Positions 33,932 to 46,215 of a DNA stretch of 64,000 nt are shown in pieces. The notes beneath the pieces were generated by a model. The model was not told the DNA's origin and did not search any database. It was given only the letters and a program-made list of their open reading frames with translations. The translations under genes and the position numbers were made by a program. Source of the stretch: Haematobia irritans (lineage: Eukaryota; Arthropoda; Insecta; Diptera; Muscidae); NCBI RefSeq assembly GCF_050003625.1, contig NC_134397.1:194391063-194455062 (forward strand), in the 5' to 3' direction. Numbering within the stretch: the stretch's first letter is position 1; every line of letters starts with the position of its first letter.

Positions 33932-35178
33932 ACAGGTTGGCTGATAAGTCCCCGGTCTAACAAAGAAAAACACATTTTTTGTCAAAATTCGTTTTTATTA
34001 TTCAACATAGTTCCCTTCAAGAGCGATACAACGATTATAACGACCTTCCAATTTTTTGATACCATTTTGGTAGTATTCCTTCGGTTTTGCTTCAAAATAG
34101 TCCTCAGTTTCGCCGATCACCTCTTCATTGCAGCCAAATTTTTTTCCTGCGAGCATCCTTTTGAGGTCTGAGAACAAGAAAAAGTCGCCGGCGGCCAGAT
34201 CTGGAGAATACGGTGGGTGGGGAAGCAATTCGAAGCCCAATGACCTGTGGCACGGTGCGTTGTCTTGGTGGAACAACACTTTTTTCTTCTTCATATGGGG
34301 CCGGTTTGCCGCGATTTCGCTCCAATAACGCCATATAATAGTCACTGTTGATGGTTTTTCCCTTCTCAAGATAATCGATAAAAATTATTCCATGCTCATC
34401 CCAAAAAAAAGAGGCCATAACTTTGCCAGCGGACTTTTGAGTCTTTCCACGTTTCGGAGACGGTTCACCGGTCGCTGTCCACTCAGCCGACTGTCGATTG
34501 GACTCAGGAGTGTAGTGATGAGCCATGTTTCATCCATTGTCACATATCGATGGAAAAACTCGGGTGTATTACGAGTTAACAGCTGCAAACACCGCCCAGA
34601 ATCATCAACACGTTGTTGGTTTTGGTCAAATGTGAGCTCGCGCGGCACCCATTTTGCACAGAGCTTCCGCATATCCAAATATTGATGAATGATATGACCA
34701 ACACGTTCCTTTGATATCTTTAAGGCCTCTGCTATCTCGATCAACTTCATTTTACGGTCATTCAAAATCATTTTGTGAATTTTTTTTGATGTTTTCGTCG
34801 GTAACCACCTCTTTCGGGCGTCGTTCACCGTCCTCCGTGCTCATTTCACCACGCTTGAATTTTGCATACCAATCAATTATTGTTGATTTCCCTGGGGCAG
34901 AGTCCGGAAACTCATTATCAAGCCAAGTTTTTGCTTCCACCGTATTTTTTTCCCTTCAGAAAACAGTATTTTATCAAAACACGAAATTACTTTTTTTCCA
35001 TTTTTTTTCACAATAACAAAAGTTGCTTCACAAAAAGTTGCTCTCACAAACTAATTGACTTACAGACGTCAAATTTTGACACGAATTATTTGAAGGTTGG
35101 TACTATATAAAAATAATATGCATTTAATACTAGCGACGCTATCTATGTGTCAGACCGGGGACTTATCAGCCCACCTGT
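33932..35178 (-). mobile_element. Himar1-like mariner (irritans group), complete ends
   Basis: The ends ACAGGTTGGCTGATAAGTCC and its inverted counterpart (ggacttatcagcccacctgt) form ~27-bp TIRs extending to cggtct. They are flanked by TA at 33930-33931 and 35179-35180. Length 1247 bp. Inserted in the jockey-like LINE. The transposase is broken, so the copy can only be mobilised in trans. Confidence 0.93.
33998..35001 (-). pseudogene. mariner transposase, irritans group (Himar1-like), inactivated
   Basis: DD34D transposase of about 348 residues in the intact family; here the frame breaks several times. The start is at complement 34999-35001 (MEKK, then TAA as codon 5), followed by a frameshift before VEAKTWLDNEF. 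HTH region pieces: STIIDWYAKFKRGE, LKISKERVGHIIHQYLD. Catalytic motifs: VTMDETW (first Asp), HQDNAPCH (second Asp), SPDLAAGDFFLF (third Asp). Between second and third Asp there are 25 residues instead of 34, an in-frame 27-bp deletion. More frameshifts fall near 34800, 34520 and 34330. C-terminus GRYNRCIALEGNYVE is intact. Confidence 0.92.
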
Positions 35179-35320
35179 TACCTGTTAATTGATGTTCAAG
35201 AATTAAGTCTCATTTTATATAGTATAGGTGTTAATCGCTTTTTAAAAAGTTTTTCAAATAATTTGGAGAATATAGGCAACAGACTGATAGGCCTGTGAGA
35301 ACATATTTCATGATCAGATT
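35179..35320 (-). pseudogene. jockey-like LINE RT finger fragment
   Basis: The minus strand gives HRPISLLPIFSKLFEKLFKK, the RT finger motif of jockey-type elements, then RLTPIL and a stop. It continues into 37605-37618 across the hAT-like insertion. About 110 residues normally lying between this piece and LGPVLYT are missing, so a deletion happened at or before mariner insertion. Confidence 0.8.
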
Positions 35321-37604
35321 CAGGGCTGTGGAGTCGAGCCAATTTTGCTCGACTCCGACTCCGACTCCTGCATTTTTCATCAGCTCGACTCCGACTCCGG
35401 AGTCGACTCCGGGTAATATAACTAAATCTTATTTTAATACCACTAATTTGTAGTTCTATTGTGGGGGTGCCGTAAGTGGATCGATATAAAGTATCGTATT
35501 TATTTATGTGTGCAAAAAAAGGTCTTAATTTACTTTAAATGCCAATTGAACTCTATGTTTCAAATTTAGGGCAATGTTTAATAAATAAAATAATGATATA
35601 AATACCCATCATAATATGAGAAGATACCAACAGTATATGTATTTGTGGACCAAAATAATTGATACTATCTCAAATCCTTTAAATTTGTTGCGAGCAATAT
35701 AAAGGTTTATATTCTCATATGCATGAATTTGAATCTGAATCGATATAGACAAAATTGTGTATACTTCTACAAAATCTATGTACTTAAAATTTAAATCAAA
35801 CGTTATGGGACGTAACACAATTTTAACAAAAAATAAAAATGCAAGGAAAGTCTAAAGTCGGGCGGGCCGATTGTAATATACTCTGCACAACTTTGTATTT
35901 AGATCTACATTTTGATAAAATCTCAAATCAGACTTCTACAAAATCTCGGGCAATATTTGGGAAATATTTATAATTGTTTAGAGAATTTCGCAAAAATGCA
36001 TTTATGATTCATTCATTGAAAAATTTTAAAATTTGAGTCATTTCTACAAGAAAATTTTGAATAAAATTTTTATAGAAATAAAATTTGGCAAAATTTTTTA
36101 TAGAAATAAAAGTTTGAAAAAATTATCAATAGAAATACAATTAAAAAAAAAATTGTGTAGCAAACAAAATTTTGCAAAATATTCTATAGAAACAAAATTT
36201 TGACTAAATTTTCTATAGAAATAAAATGTTGACTAAATTTTATATAGAAAAAAATATTTGTATATTAATAAAACTTTGAATACATTTTTTATAGCAGTGA
36301 GTATCAATGAGCATCAATAAGAAAAAAATTTTTGAGAAAATTTGCTATAGAAATAAAATTTGACAATTTTTTCTTATAGAAATAAAATGTTGAAAAAATG
36401 ATCAAAAAAATACAATTTTAGAAAAATTTTTATGTAGTAAATAAAATTCTGCAAAATATTCTACAGAAACAAAATTTTGACTAAATTTTCTATAGAAATA
36501 AAATGTTGGCTAAATTTTATATAGAATAAAATATTTGTATATTAATAAAATTTTGAATACATTTTTTATAGCAGTGAGTATCAGTGAGCATCAGTAAGAA
36601 AAAAATTTTTGAGAAAATTTGTTATAGAAATAAAATTTGACAATTTTTTCTTACAGAAATAAAATTTTGAAAAAATTATCAACAAAAATACAATTTCAGA
36701 AAAAAATAGAAATAAAATTTTGAAAAAATTTTTGTGTAACAAACAAAATTTTGCAAAATTTTCTATAGAAATAAAATTTGGCAAAATATTCTATTGAAAC
36801 AAAATTTTGACCAAATTTTCTAATAAAAAAGTCTATTACTATAAAATTTTGGCAAATTTTTCTATAGAAATAAAATTTTAACTTAAATTTATAGAAATAA
36901 AGTTATCAATAGAAATACAATTTTGAAAAACTTTTTGTGTAACAAACCAGATTTTGCAAAATTTTCTATAGAAAATTTTTGTTTCTATTCCATAGAAACA
37001 AAATTTTGACTCAATTTTATATAGAAATAAAATTTTAACTAAATTTTCTATAGAAAAAAATATTTCTATAGTAATAAAATTTCGAATAAATTTTTTATAG
37101 AAATAAAATTTTGACAAAATTTGCAATAGAAATACAATTTTGACAAAACTTTCTATAGAAATAACATATTGACAATATTTTCTATAAAAAAAAAAAAACT
37201 TTGAAAAATTTTTCTGTCAATATACCACATATGTATATGGCCTTAAAATAAAATTTAAAAAAAATAATTTCGATTGTTCGAAATATTTCAAATAAATTGA
37301 TATGGGCATTAAAATGGATCGATCCAGCCCATCTGCTAGTCAAATATTCTAGGAAACATAAAAAGATAGTCGTAATTGGAAGTTGATTTTCATTTACAAT
37401 CATGCTGTACATTGATCTAATGAATAACGCAATGGAAACTAATTTTCGTAAAAACTAGCTTAGTTACAAAAAATGTGAAGTGATAAATTTGGTTTAGCCG
37501 GAGTCGGAGTCGAGCAAAATTTTTACGACTCCGACTCCGACTCCAGCAAAATCTTCAGACTCCGACTCCAAGACTCCGACTCCGACTCCGGCTCCACAGC
37601 CCTG
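35321..37604. mobile_element. non-autonomous hAT-like element with 8-bp TSD
   Basis: Starts CAGGGCTGTGGAGTCGAG and ends CGGCTCCACAGCCCTG. Perfect 8-bp TSD atcagatt at 35313-35320 and 37605-37612. Subterminal regions are packed with GACTCC/GGAGTC repeats. The interior holds a reverse-oriented 31-bp minisatellite (36020-37200). No transposase. It splits the LINE RT ORF. Confidence 0.9.
36020..37200 (-). repeat. 31-bp minisatellite, reverse orientation, inside hAT-like element
   Basis: Units read ttctatagaaataaaatttt on plus, the reverse complement of arrays A, C, D, F and G. More diverged than the other arrays. A ~300-bp higher-order duplication is clear: aatacattttttatagcagtgagtatcaatgagcatc near 36280 recurs near 36555. 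Confidence 0.85.
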
Positions 37605-37618
37605 ATCAGATTTATTAG

Positions 37619-37757
37619 GCTACAGAAAATGTGTGAAGTACCTCTTGGGTGGAGAGGAATATTTTGCAAAATCTTCCAAAACATCAAGACTTTTACAAAT
37701 CTACGAAACAATTAAAAATCTACCATTTTTGGTAGAATTCTTCCAACTGTGGCAAAT
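37619..37757. mobile_element. right-end fragment of the minisatellite TIR element
   Basis: Contains gaagtacctcttgggtggag, attttgcaaaatc, ctaccatttttggtagaatt and actgtggcaa, the subterminal right end of copies A, C, F and G. It is truncated on the left at the LINE junction. Confidence 0.75.
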
Positions 37758-37780
37758 TGGCTATGAGATAAAAAATTTCA

Positions 37781-38190
37781 GCAATGTCCAGTATAAAGAC
37801 CGACTGTAAATCTCATCGAACATTTGTGGAATGTTTTAAAAATACATTTTGTACAGTTCGATGGGGCACCAACATTTTTAAACAGATTTTCTTCCGAGTT
37901 CAAACAGAGTGAAACTGGGTTCGAGAGGACCACTCCGTTTGATATCGGGACCAAAACTCTTTTAAAAGAGTTAAAATAAAAAATTCAGTCTATGCAATGT
38001 CCAGTATAAAGACCGACTGTAAATCTCATCGAACATTTGTGGGATGTTTTAAAAATACATTTTGTACAGTTCGATGGGGCACCAACCTTTTTAAATCAGA
38101 TTTTCTTCCGAGTTCAAACAGAGTAAAACTGGGTTCGAGAAGACCACTCCGTTTGATATTGAAACCAAAACTCTTTTAAAAGAGTGAATT
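37781..38190 (+). pseudogene. tandemly duplicated Tc1-like transposase C-terminus
   Basis: Two copies 213 bp apart (gcaatgtccagtataaagac at 37781 and 37994), each translating to NLIEHLWNVLK (second copy WDVLK) HFVQFDGAPTFLN. NxIEHLWD is the region around the third acidic residue of Tc1 transposases. A stop precedes it (PV*RPTVN). Copies differ by a few substitutions, so the duplication is fairly recent and post-dates decay. Confidence 0.7.
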
Positions 38191-40600
38191 CATTATAGAG
38201 CTGTATAGGTCGTATTTAAAAAAAATCCACAAATATTCGATCCGATTTAGATTCTCGGGCATGCAAAATATTAATATGTACATACTCTTTTTTATAGGAA
38301 GCTAATATTGTGTTTTAATAATTCAGTGGGTGTAATTTAGGATATAATAAAGTGAGATTCACCCAAATTTAGATTTGCTTTATTTTTGTTTTTTTTTTTT
38401 GTCTATAGATTTTCTATAGTATTCTAAATATTTTGCCATTAAATTGAATCTATTTACAATGCGATTACCATTACAAACAATTTTAAATCTCCTAAAGACT
38501 TTACAAATATATTATTTTTCCGGTCAAATCCAAATTTTTGTTGTGTTGTGCTATATCGCCTCCCAAAACATCTCCCTCTTAATTCCTTAACCTAGAATCG
38601 CTAGAGCTTCAAACATTTCAAGAACAAAAGTTTTAATGTTTTTTCTTGTTTGTATTTCGTTTCGAACGAAGACAAAATCATTTGCAAATCTAATATTCAT
38701 GAATTCAATTCTTCACTTGCAGATAAAGCAAAAAAAAGGAAATATTTAAATGTAGTTAAGTTTCCCGTTCCGTTTAGTTGTCTCTGGTTCTGTTGGGTTC
38801 CAATACTTTGTGTGAAGTTTGTTGTTTTTTTGTTTGAAATTTTCGACTGCAAAATTCAGCAAAGGAGATTTTTTTAACTACAGCTCCTATATCCTCCTTA
38901 ATGCAAATAAACGAATTCAACAAAATTCCACCCACGCTACACAATTCCTGGATAATGCCGATGGAAGAGCATAGGAAAAATTGCATAGGAAAACTTTTCA
39001 GTTTTTTTTTTCAATTGTTCGACAGAAAATATTTTAAAACATTTTTCCAAAACCACTTTAGGCTAGCATAAGTTTGAGACCAGAAAAAAAACAAAGTTAA
39101 CAAATATTCGAAAAAAATAGGCAAGAGCTGTGATGATTTGTTAACGACATTAAAAAGGGAGAATAATAGAAGAGAGACTACAATTCAGGGAGGGCAAAAA
39201 AAGTTTCATGGTCTTTTCTGGTTTATGTCAGTCCATTGGCCATGTTTTTTTTTCTCTCTCTAGCGTTTTTAATAATTGATGGTAAACTTATTCTCTTTTC
39301 CAAATTTTTTTGTGTAAAGCCAAAAAACTTCGATTATTGTTAAGATGCTAAATTAATCACCATGTAATATTTGAATAATTGATGTTATGGATAATGACTT
39401 GCATTATCTTTTGCTAAAAAAAAGTTCAAGTCTTTAGGGTAAAAAGATGAAAGTTTTTAATGAGGTTTAAAGAAAATCAAAGTTTTTTTTATTGCTTATC
39501 CAAAGATATCAAATGCCCAAATTATTATTGCTATTTTTAATAGGTCGCTAAAAATTTCTTTATTTTAAAGAAGCCGCATCTTTGGCTCGGAATTAATACC
39601 AAAATCCTTTAGGGAAGGTCCAAATCTTTGGATACAAGTAAACTTTTTTGTTTAGTGTAAGACAACGTTCGCCTTTAGTCATCTCGATCGGGCTCCTTTG
39701 GCATCAACATCAGTCTTATTTCCGCCCCAGCAGTGAGTGTTATGCTTACTTCTTTGCGGATAGCGGTTTGGCGTCCTTACTTGTCATATCCATCACATTG
39801 ATATGCATCAACTCTTCACTATAACGGCGACTTATTAGATTATAATTACTGCTGTGCCTTTTTGCACCTGCTACATCTCCTCTAAGAACTCTAGGATATT
39901 TTCAAGTTGTTGAATTTCTTTCAATTTTGTTGTGTGGTGCTTGTATAGTAATAAGTCTCATTTGACCCCTTTAAAATCGACCTTTGACTTTGGCTGCTTA
40001 TCACTTGCATTACAACAAATCTTCCCCACTATGTGTCACGAAACTAGGTAAGTGGCATAATTTGGCATTTGATCTATTGTAATTTTAGTTTGAAAACTTC
40101 ACGAACACTCTTTGAAATTTTCATATTCACTGCAACGGCAAATTTCCTGGCAAAGTTTTTTGTGTTTGATGGCGATGATGCTAGCACATCTCCTTGTCTA
40201 CATAGCCCCATCTGTAATATCCGTTATGCCGGATACGAAACACTGGTGTAACCCACTATCAACTTTGACAAAAGAATTTATATACGAAAGAAACAAAGTT
40301 CATTCCAAGTTCAAATAAACTCTTCGTAAGTTTTTCTTATATTTTTTTGCCTTGATATGCTATGCACCTGGAGCATTGTCCACGATGCCATCACAGCACA
40401 CACAACATTAGAGAGCCACAGAAATTTATTGATTCTCGGCATTGCCACAACTTTGCGCATTATTCTCCACAGAGTGTTGAGTCTCAAACATACCCCCTCA
40501 TCCACTTATCTACAACGACAGTTACAATAGGCTCCATAGTACAGTGTCTATCCCACCACCTTTTAAGATTGTTCTTTTGTCACTTTGCTGGTGCTGTGAT
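38191..40600. other. mostly unique DNA with a partial MITE
   Basis: No recognised gene. ORFs of 60-90 codons overlap on both strands without family signatures. 39540-39660 is part of the MITE described at 50776. A ttttttttctctctctctag tract at about 39245-39264 is a weak splice-acceptor-like sequence. Confidence 0.4.
39540..39660 (-). mobile_element. partial MITE (TTACACTAAACAAAA end)
   Basis: The reverse complement begins ttacactaaacaaaaaagtt and shares accttcccT-aaggattttgg and gccaaagatgcggcttcttt with the longer copy at 50776-51437. Confidence 0.7.
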
Positions 40601-43600
40601 CACGGTTGCCACTCGAGCCAAAAATAGTCTATAAAAATTTGAAGACGTAACATTTTTTACATGGTTTCATGAAAAAAAAAATCTCGAAATTTTTTCTATA
40701 GAAAATTTTGTTAAAATTTTATTTCTATAAAAATTTTTTCAAAATTTTATTTTTATAGAAATTTTTTTCAAAATGTCCTTTCTATGAGAAATTTAGTCAA
40801 AATTTTATTTCTATGGGAAATTTTGTCTAAATGTTATTTCTATAGATAATTTTGTCACAATTTTATGTCCATAGAAAATTTTCTCAAAATTTTATTTCTA
40901 TATAAAATTTTGTCAAAATTTTATTCCTATAGAAAATTTTTTCAAAATTTTATTTCTATAGAAAATCTTGTTAAAATTGTATTTATATAAAAGATTTTGT
41001 CAACATTTTATTTCTATAGAAAATCTACCCAAATTTTTATTTCTATAGCAAATTTTGTCAAAATTTTATTTCTATAGAAAGTTTTGTCAAAATTTTATTT
41101 CTATAGAATATTTTGTCAAAATTTTATTTCTATAGCAAATTTTACCAACATTTTATTTCTATAGAAATTTTTGTCAACATTTTATTTCTAAAGAAAATTT
41201 TGTCCAAATTTTATTTCTATAGAAAATTTTATTTCTATAGATAATTTTGTCAAAATTTCATTTCTATAGATAATTTTGTCACAATTTTATGTACATAGAT
41301 AATTTTGTCACAATTTTATGTCTATAGAAAATTCTCTCAAAATTGTATTTCTATAGAAAATTTTCTCGAAAGTTTATTTCTATAGAACATTTTGTTAAAA
41401 TTTTATTTCTATAGAAATTTTTTTCAAAATTTTATTTTTTTTTCAAAATTTTCTTTCTATGAGAAATTTTTGTCAAAATGTTATTTCTATAGATAATTTT
41501 GTCACAATTTTATGTCTATAGATAATTTTGTCACAATTTTATGTCCATAGAAAATTTTCTCAAAATTTTATTTCTATAGAAAATTTTGTCAAAATTTTAT
41601 TCCTATAGAAAATTTTGTCAAAATTTTATTCCTATAGAAAATTTTGTCAAAATTTTATTTCTATCGAAAATCTTGTTAAAATTGTATTTCTATAGAAAAT
41701 CCACCCTAATTTTTATTTCTATAGAAAATTTTGTCAAAATTTTATTTATATAGAAAATTTTGTCAAAAATTTATCCGCATAGAAAATTTTGTCAAAATTT
41801 TGTTTCTTTAGAAAATCTTATTTAAAATTTTATTTCTATAGAAAATTTTGGCAAAATTTTATTTCTATAGAAAATCTACCCTAATTTTTATTTCTATAGA
41901 ACATTTTTTCAAAACTTCATTTCTATAGAAAATCTACCCATATTTATTTTTATAGAAATTTTTGTCAAAATTTTATTTCTATAGAAAATTTTGTCCAAAT
42001 TTTATTTCTATAGAAAATAGGTGGGGAGGAAAATTTTGCAAAATCTACCAAAACATCAAGAATTCTACCAATCTACCAAAACGCAAAAAATCTACCATTT
42101 GTGATAGAATTCTATAATCTTTCGCAATCGAGGCTGGAATGCTTTTCTATAGATAATTTTGTCAAAATTTTATTTCTATAGAAAATTTTATCGAAATTTT
42201 ATTTCTATAGAAAATTTTGTTAAAATTTAATTTCTATGGAAAATTTTGTTAAAATTTTATTTCTATAGAACATTTTGTCAAAATTTTATTTCTAAGATAA
42301 TATTGACCAAATTTTATTGCTATAAAAAATTTTGTAAAAATTTTATTTCTATAGAAAATTTTGTCAAAATTTTATTTCTTTAGAAATTTTTCTCAAAATT
42401 TTATTTCTAAGATAATATTGACCAAATTTTATTTCTATAGAAAATTTTGTCAAAACTTTATTTCTACAGCAAATTTTGTCAACATTTTATTTCTAAAGAT
42501 AATTTTGTTAAAATTTTATTTGTTTATAAAATTTTGTTAAAATGTTATTTCTTTAGAAATTTTTCTCAAAATTTTATTTCTAAGATAATATTGACCAAAT
42601 TTTATTCCTATAGAAAATTTTGTCAAAATTTTATTTCTATAGAAAATCTACCAAAATTTTTATTTCTATAGAAAATCTACCCAAATTTTTATTTCTATAG
42701 AAAATTTTGTCAAAATTTTATTTATATAGAAAATTTTGTCAAAAATTTATCCGTATAAAAAATGTTGTCAAAATTTTATTTCTATAGAAAATCTTGTTTA
42801 TAATTTTATTTCTATAGAAAATTTTGTCAAGAGGAAAATTTTGCAAAATCTACCAAAAGATCAAGAATTCTACCAATCTATCAAAACGTAAAAAATTTAC
42901 CATTTGTGATAGAATTCTATAATCTTTGGCAATCGAGGCTGGGATGCTTTTCTATAAATAATTTTGTCAACATTTTATTTCTATAGAAAATTTTGTCAAA
43001 ATTTTATTTCTATAGAAAATTTTGTCAAAATTTTATTTCTATAGAAAATCTTGTTAAAATTGTATTTCTATAGAAAATGTTGTCCAAATTTTATCTCTTT
43101 CTATAGATTTTAAATTTTGTCAACATTTATAGAAAATTTTGTCAAAATTTTATTTCTATAAAAATTTTTTTCAAAATTTTATTTCTATAGAAAATTTTGT
43201 CAAAATTTAATTTTTATAGAAAATTTTGTCAAAATTTTATTTCTATAGAAATTTTTTCAAAATTTGTTTTTCTATAGAAAATTTTGTCACAATTTTATTT
43301 CTAAAGAAAATTTTGTCAAAATTTTATTTCTATAGAAAATTTTGTCAAAATTTTCTTTCTATAGAAAATTTTGTTAAAATCTTAGTTCTATAGAAATTTT
43401 TTGTAAAAATTTTATTTCTATAGAAAATTTTGTCAAAATTTTATTTTTATAGAAAATTTTGTCAAAATTTTATTTCTATAGAAAATTTTGTCAAAATTTT
43501 ATTTCTATAGAAAAATTTGTCAAAATTTTATTTCTATAGAAAATTTTGTCAAAATTTTATTTCTAAAGAAAATTTTGTCCAAATTTTGTTTCTATAGAAA

Positions 43601-44185
43601 ATTTTGTCCAAATTTTATTTCTCTAGAAAATTTTGTCAAAATTTTATTTCTATAGAAATTTTTTTCAAAATTTTTTTTCTATAGAAAATTTTGTCAAAAT
43701 TTTCTTTCTATAGAAAATTTTGTCAAAACTTTCTTTCTACAGAAAATGTTGTCAACATTTTATTTCTATAGAAAATTTTGTCAAAATTTTATTTCGATAG
43801 AAAATTTTGTCAACATTTTATTTCTATAGAAAATTTTGTCAAAATTTTATTTCTATAGAAAATTTTGTCAAAATTGTATTTCTATAGAAAATTTTGTCAA
43901 AATTATATTTCTCTAGTGAATTTTGTCACAATTTTAAGTCCATAGAAAATTTTGTCAAAATTTTATTTCTATAGAAAATTTTGTCAGAATTTTATTTCTA
44001 TAGAAAATGTTCTCAACATTTTATTTCAATAGACAATTTTGTCCAAATTTTATATCTATAGAAACTGTGTGTACCTCTTGAGTGGAGAGGAATATTTTGC
44101 AAAATCTACCAAAACATCAAGAATTCTACCAAACGGTGAAAAATCTACCATTTGTGATAGAATTCTACAAACTGTGGCAACCGTG
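40601..44185. mobile_element. TIR element 'copy C' with minisatellite interior
   Basis: Left end CACGGTTGCCACTCGAGCC, right end CTGTGGCAACCGTG. Flanks gctgtgat (40593-40600) and gctgggat (44186-44193) form an 8-bp TSD with one mismatch. About 110 minisatellite units between. Two internal right-end copies with flank are present (42031-42146, 42836-42952). Confidence 0.85.
42031..42952. repeat. internal duplicates of copy C's right end plus host flank
   Basis: ggaaaattttgcaaaatcta ... accatttgtgatagaattct ... gaggctgggatgctttt occurs at about 42038-42146 and 42836-42952, as well as at the true end (44090-44200). The internal copies include the ctgggatgctt host flank, so a block spanning the element boundary was amplified. 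Confidence 0.85.
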
Positions 44186-45224
44186 GCTGGGATGCTTTCC
44201 CTAGTTATCTTTTTTGAGTTGGTTGGATTCCGTACTCAAAAGTTCTTTTCTTCATTGCTAGCCAATGTAGATGAATAGAAGGATTTTCTATGGCTCGTGA
44301 TGCGGGAGTAGAGTGTGTTTATATGTCCTTTGGGTTCTCTGGCACTTGTAAGCAATTATTTCTTTGTGGACAATCAAAACGACCAAAAGACCAACACGAG
44401 TACATTACGATCACAGACATTTATTTTGTAACTATCGTAGTTTCTCAAAATGGAATACACGTTCTCCACCCACGCACACATTTCTGTTCACTGGTATATG
44501 GGAGTAAAAAAAATATACTATTTATAGTGGCAACAATGCTGAGCTCTCTTTTTATGTGTATATCTGTGAGTGTTGTTTGGTTTAGAGTGTGATGCCCCAG
44601 GGCTATGTAAGGGATTCATTCATTGAAAACAATTTTCGATTTCAATTTTGTTTTCTTTGCTTTCCTTGAGAGTGTTGTTTTCGTTGTTGTTATTGTTTAT
44701 TTGCTTTGGATGTCAGGCTACTCATACAGCCCCAATACACAACAACACACAGGCAACAGGATGGCAATTAAATACTAGCATAAAAATAAAACAAGCAATG
44801 AAATCACACATTCATGTACTTGCTACATGACTGTAGAGAATGGGATGTGGATTTTTTTTGGGAACTAGATTTAGTTGGAATGTAAACTATAAAATTTATT
44901 AAGAATTGAATTGTTTGTGTTATGGGGGAATTCTATGAATGGTATATATACTGAAATAATATTTGCTATTAAACACGCAAATGCGATAATCGATTTTATT
45001 ACAATGGACAATTAATTTGTAATATAACAAACTCAGATTTTGTGCAAGACAAAATACAACAGGTACTTTAGTTTATCCTTGCCTGAAGTACTGCCCAAGT
45101 TTAGTACAAGCTTTTTGGACATAAAGATTGAGGAATAGCTATCATTAAGTAATTGAAAAGAAAACACCAGCCTAATTAGACTTTTGTTTCTTTGATGGCT
45201 AATGCAAGTTTCCATAGTCTTTAA
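44186..45224. other. unique-looking DNA
   Basis: An open stretch at 44290-44592 (100 codons) has no recognisable domain. Composition is like flanking non-coding DNA. No transposon signature. Confidence 0.4.
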
Positions 45225-45225
45225 A

Positions 45226-46215
45226 GGGTGATACGGTCAAAATTTGGTCAATATAAACTTGACGCATTTCTTTCAATTTTGCATTTAAAAAACCTGAACA
45301 CCCCTCATTTTGAAGGTGTGTGTGTGTGTAGAATGTTGCTCCTATTTTGATTTTGGAATTCACTCTTCAGTTGTCAAAATGCCGTCCAAGCAAGAAGAGC
45401 AGCGTATCAAAATTTTGCTCGCGCATCGCGAAAATCCGACCTACTCGCACGCAAAGCTGGCAAAATCTCTAAAAGTTGCCAAATCAACCGTTACAAATGT
45501 AATTAAAGTGTTTGCGGAACGTTTGTCGACAGCCAGGAAGTCTGGATCGGGGGGAAATCGAAAACCGGAAGCCGCTGAGACGACAAAGAGAGTTGCCGGT
45601 AGTTTCAAGCGAAACCCTAACCTCTCTCTCCGAGATGCCGCAAATAAGCTGGGTGTATCGTCTACAACGGTGCATCGAGCCAAAAAACAAGCCGGACTAT
45701 CGACTTACAAGAAGGTAGTGACTCCAAATCGCGATGATAAACAAAATACGACGGCCAAAGCGCGATCCCAGAGGCTGTACACGACGATGCTGACGAAGTT
45801 TGACTGCGTGGTAACGGACGACGAAACCTACGTCAAAGCCGACTACAAGCAGCTTCCGGGACAGGAGTTTTATTCGGCAAAAGGAAGGGGAAAGGTAGCA
45901 GATATTTTCAAGCACATAAAACTGTCAAAGTTCGCAAAGAAATATCTGGTTTGGCAAGCCATCTGTACCTGTGGCTTGAAAAGCAGCAGTTTCATAGCTT
46001 CCGGGACTGTCAACCAAGAAATTTACGTGAAAGAGTGTTTGAATAAACGTCTGCTGCATTTCCTGAAGAAACACGGTTGTTCCGTACTGTTTTGGCCGGA
46101 TTTGGCATCTTGCCATTACGGTAAAAAGGCCATGGAGTGGTACGCCGCCAACAACGTGCAGGTGGTTCCCAAGGACAAGAACCCTCCCAACACGCCAGAG
46201 CTCCGCCCAATGAAT
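45226..46215 (+). mobile_element. DD37E (ITmD37E-type) transposon, 3'-truncated
   Basis: 5' terminus aaagggtgatacggtcaaaa preceded by TA-like DNA. It contains the transposase frame from 45379. The right part (end of the gene and right TIR) is missing and replaced by a small MITE from 46231. Confidence 0.75.

Noticed and set aside
44290..44592. 100-codon plus-strand ORF
   Set aside because: No recognisable domain, codon use like neighbouring non-coding DNA, no splice or promoter context.
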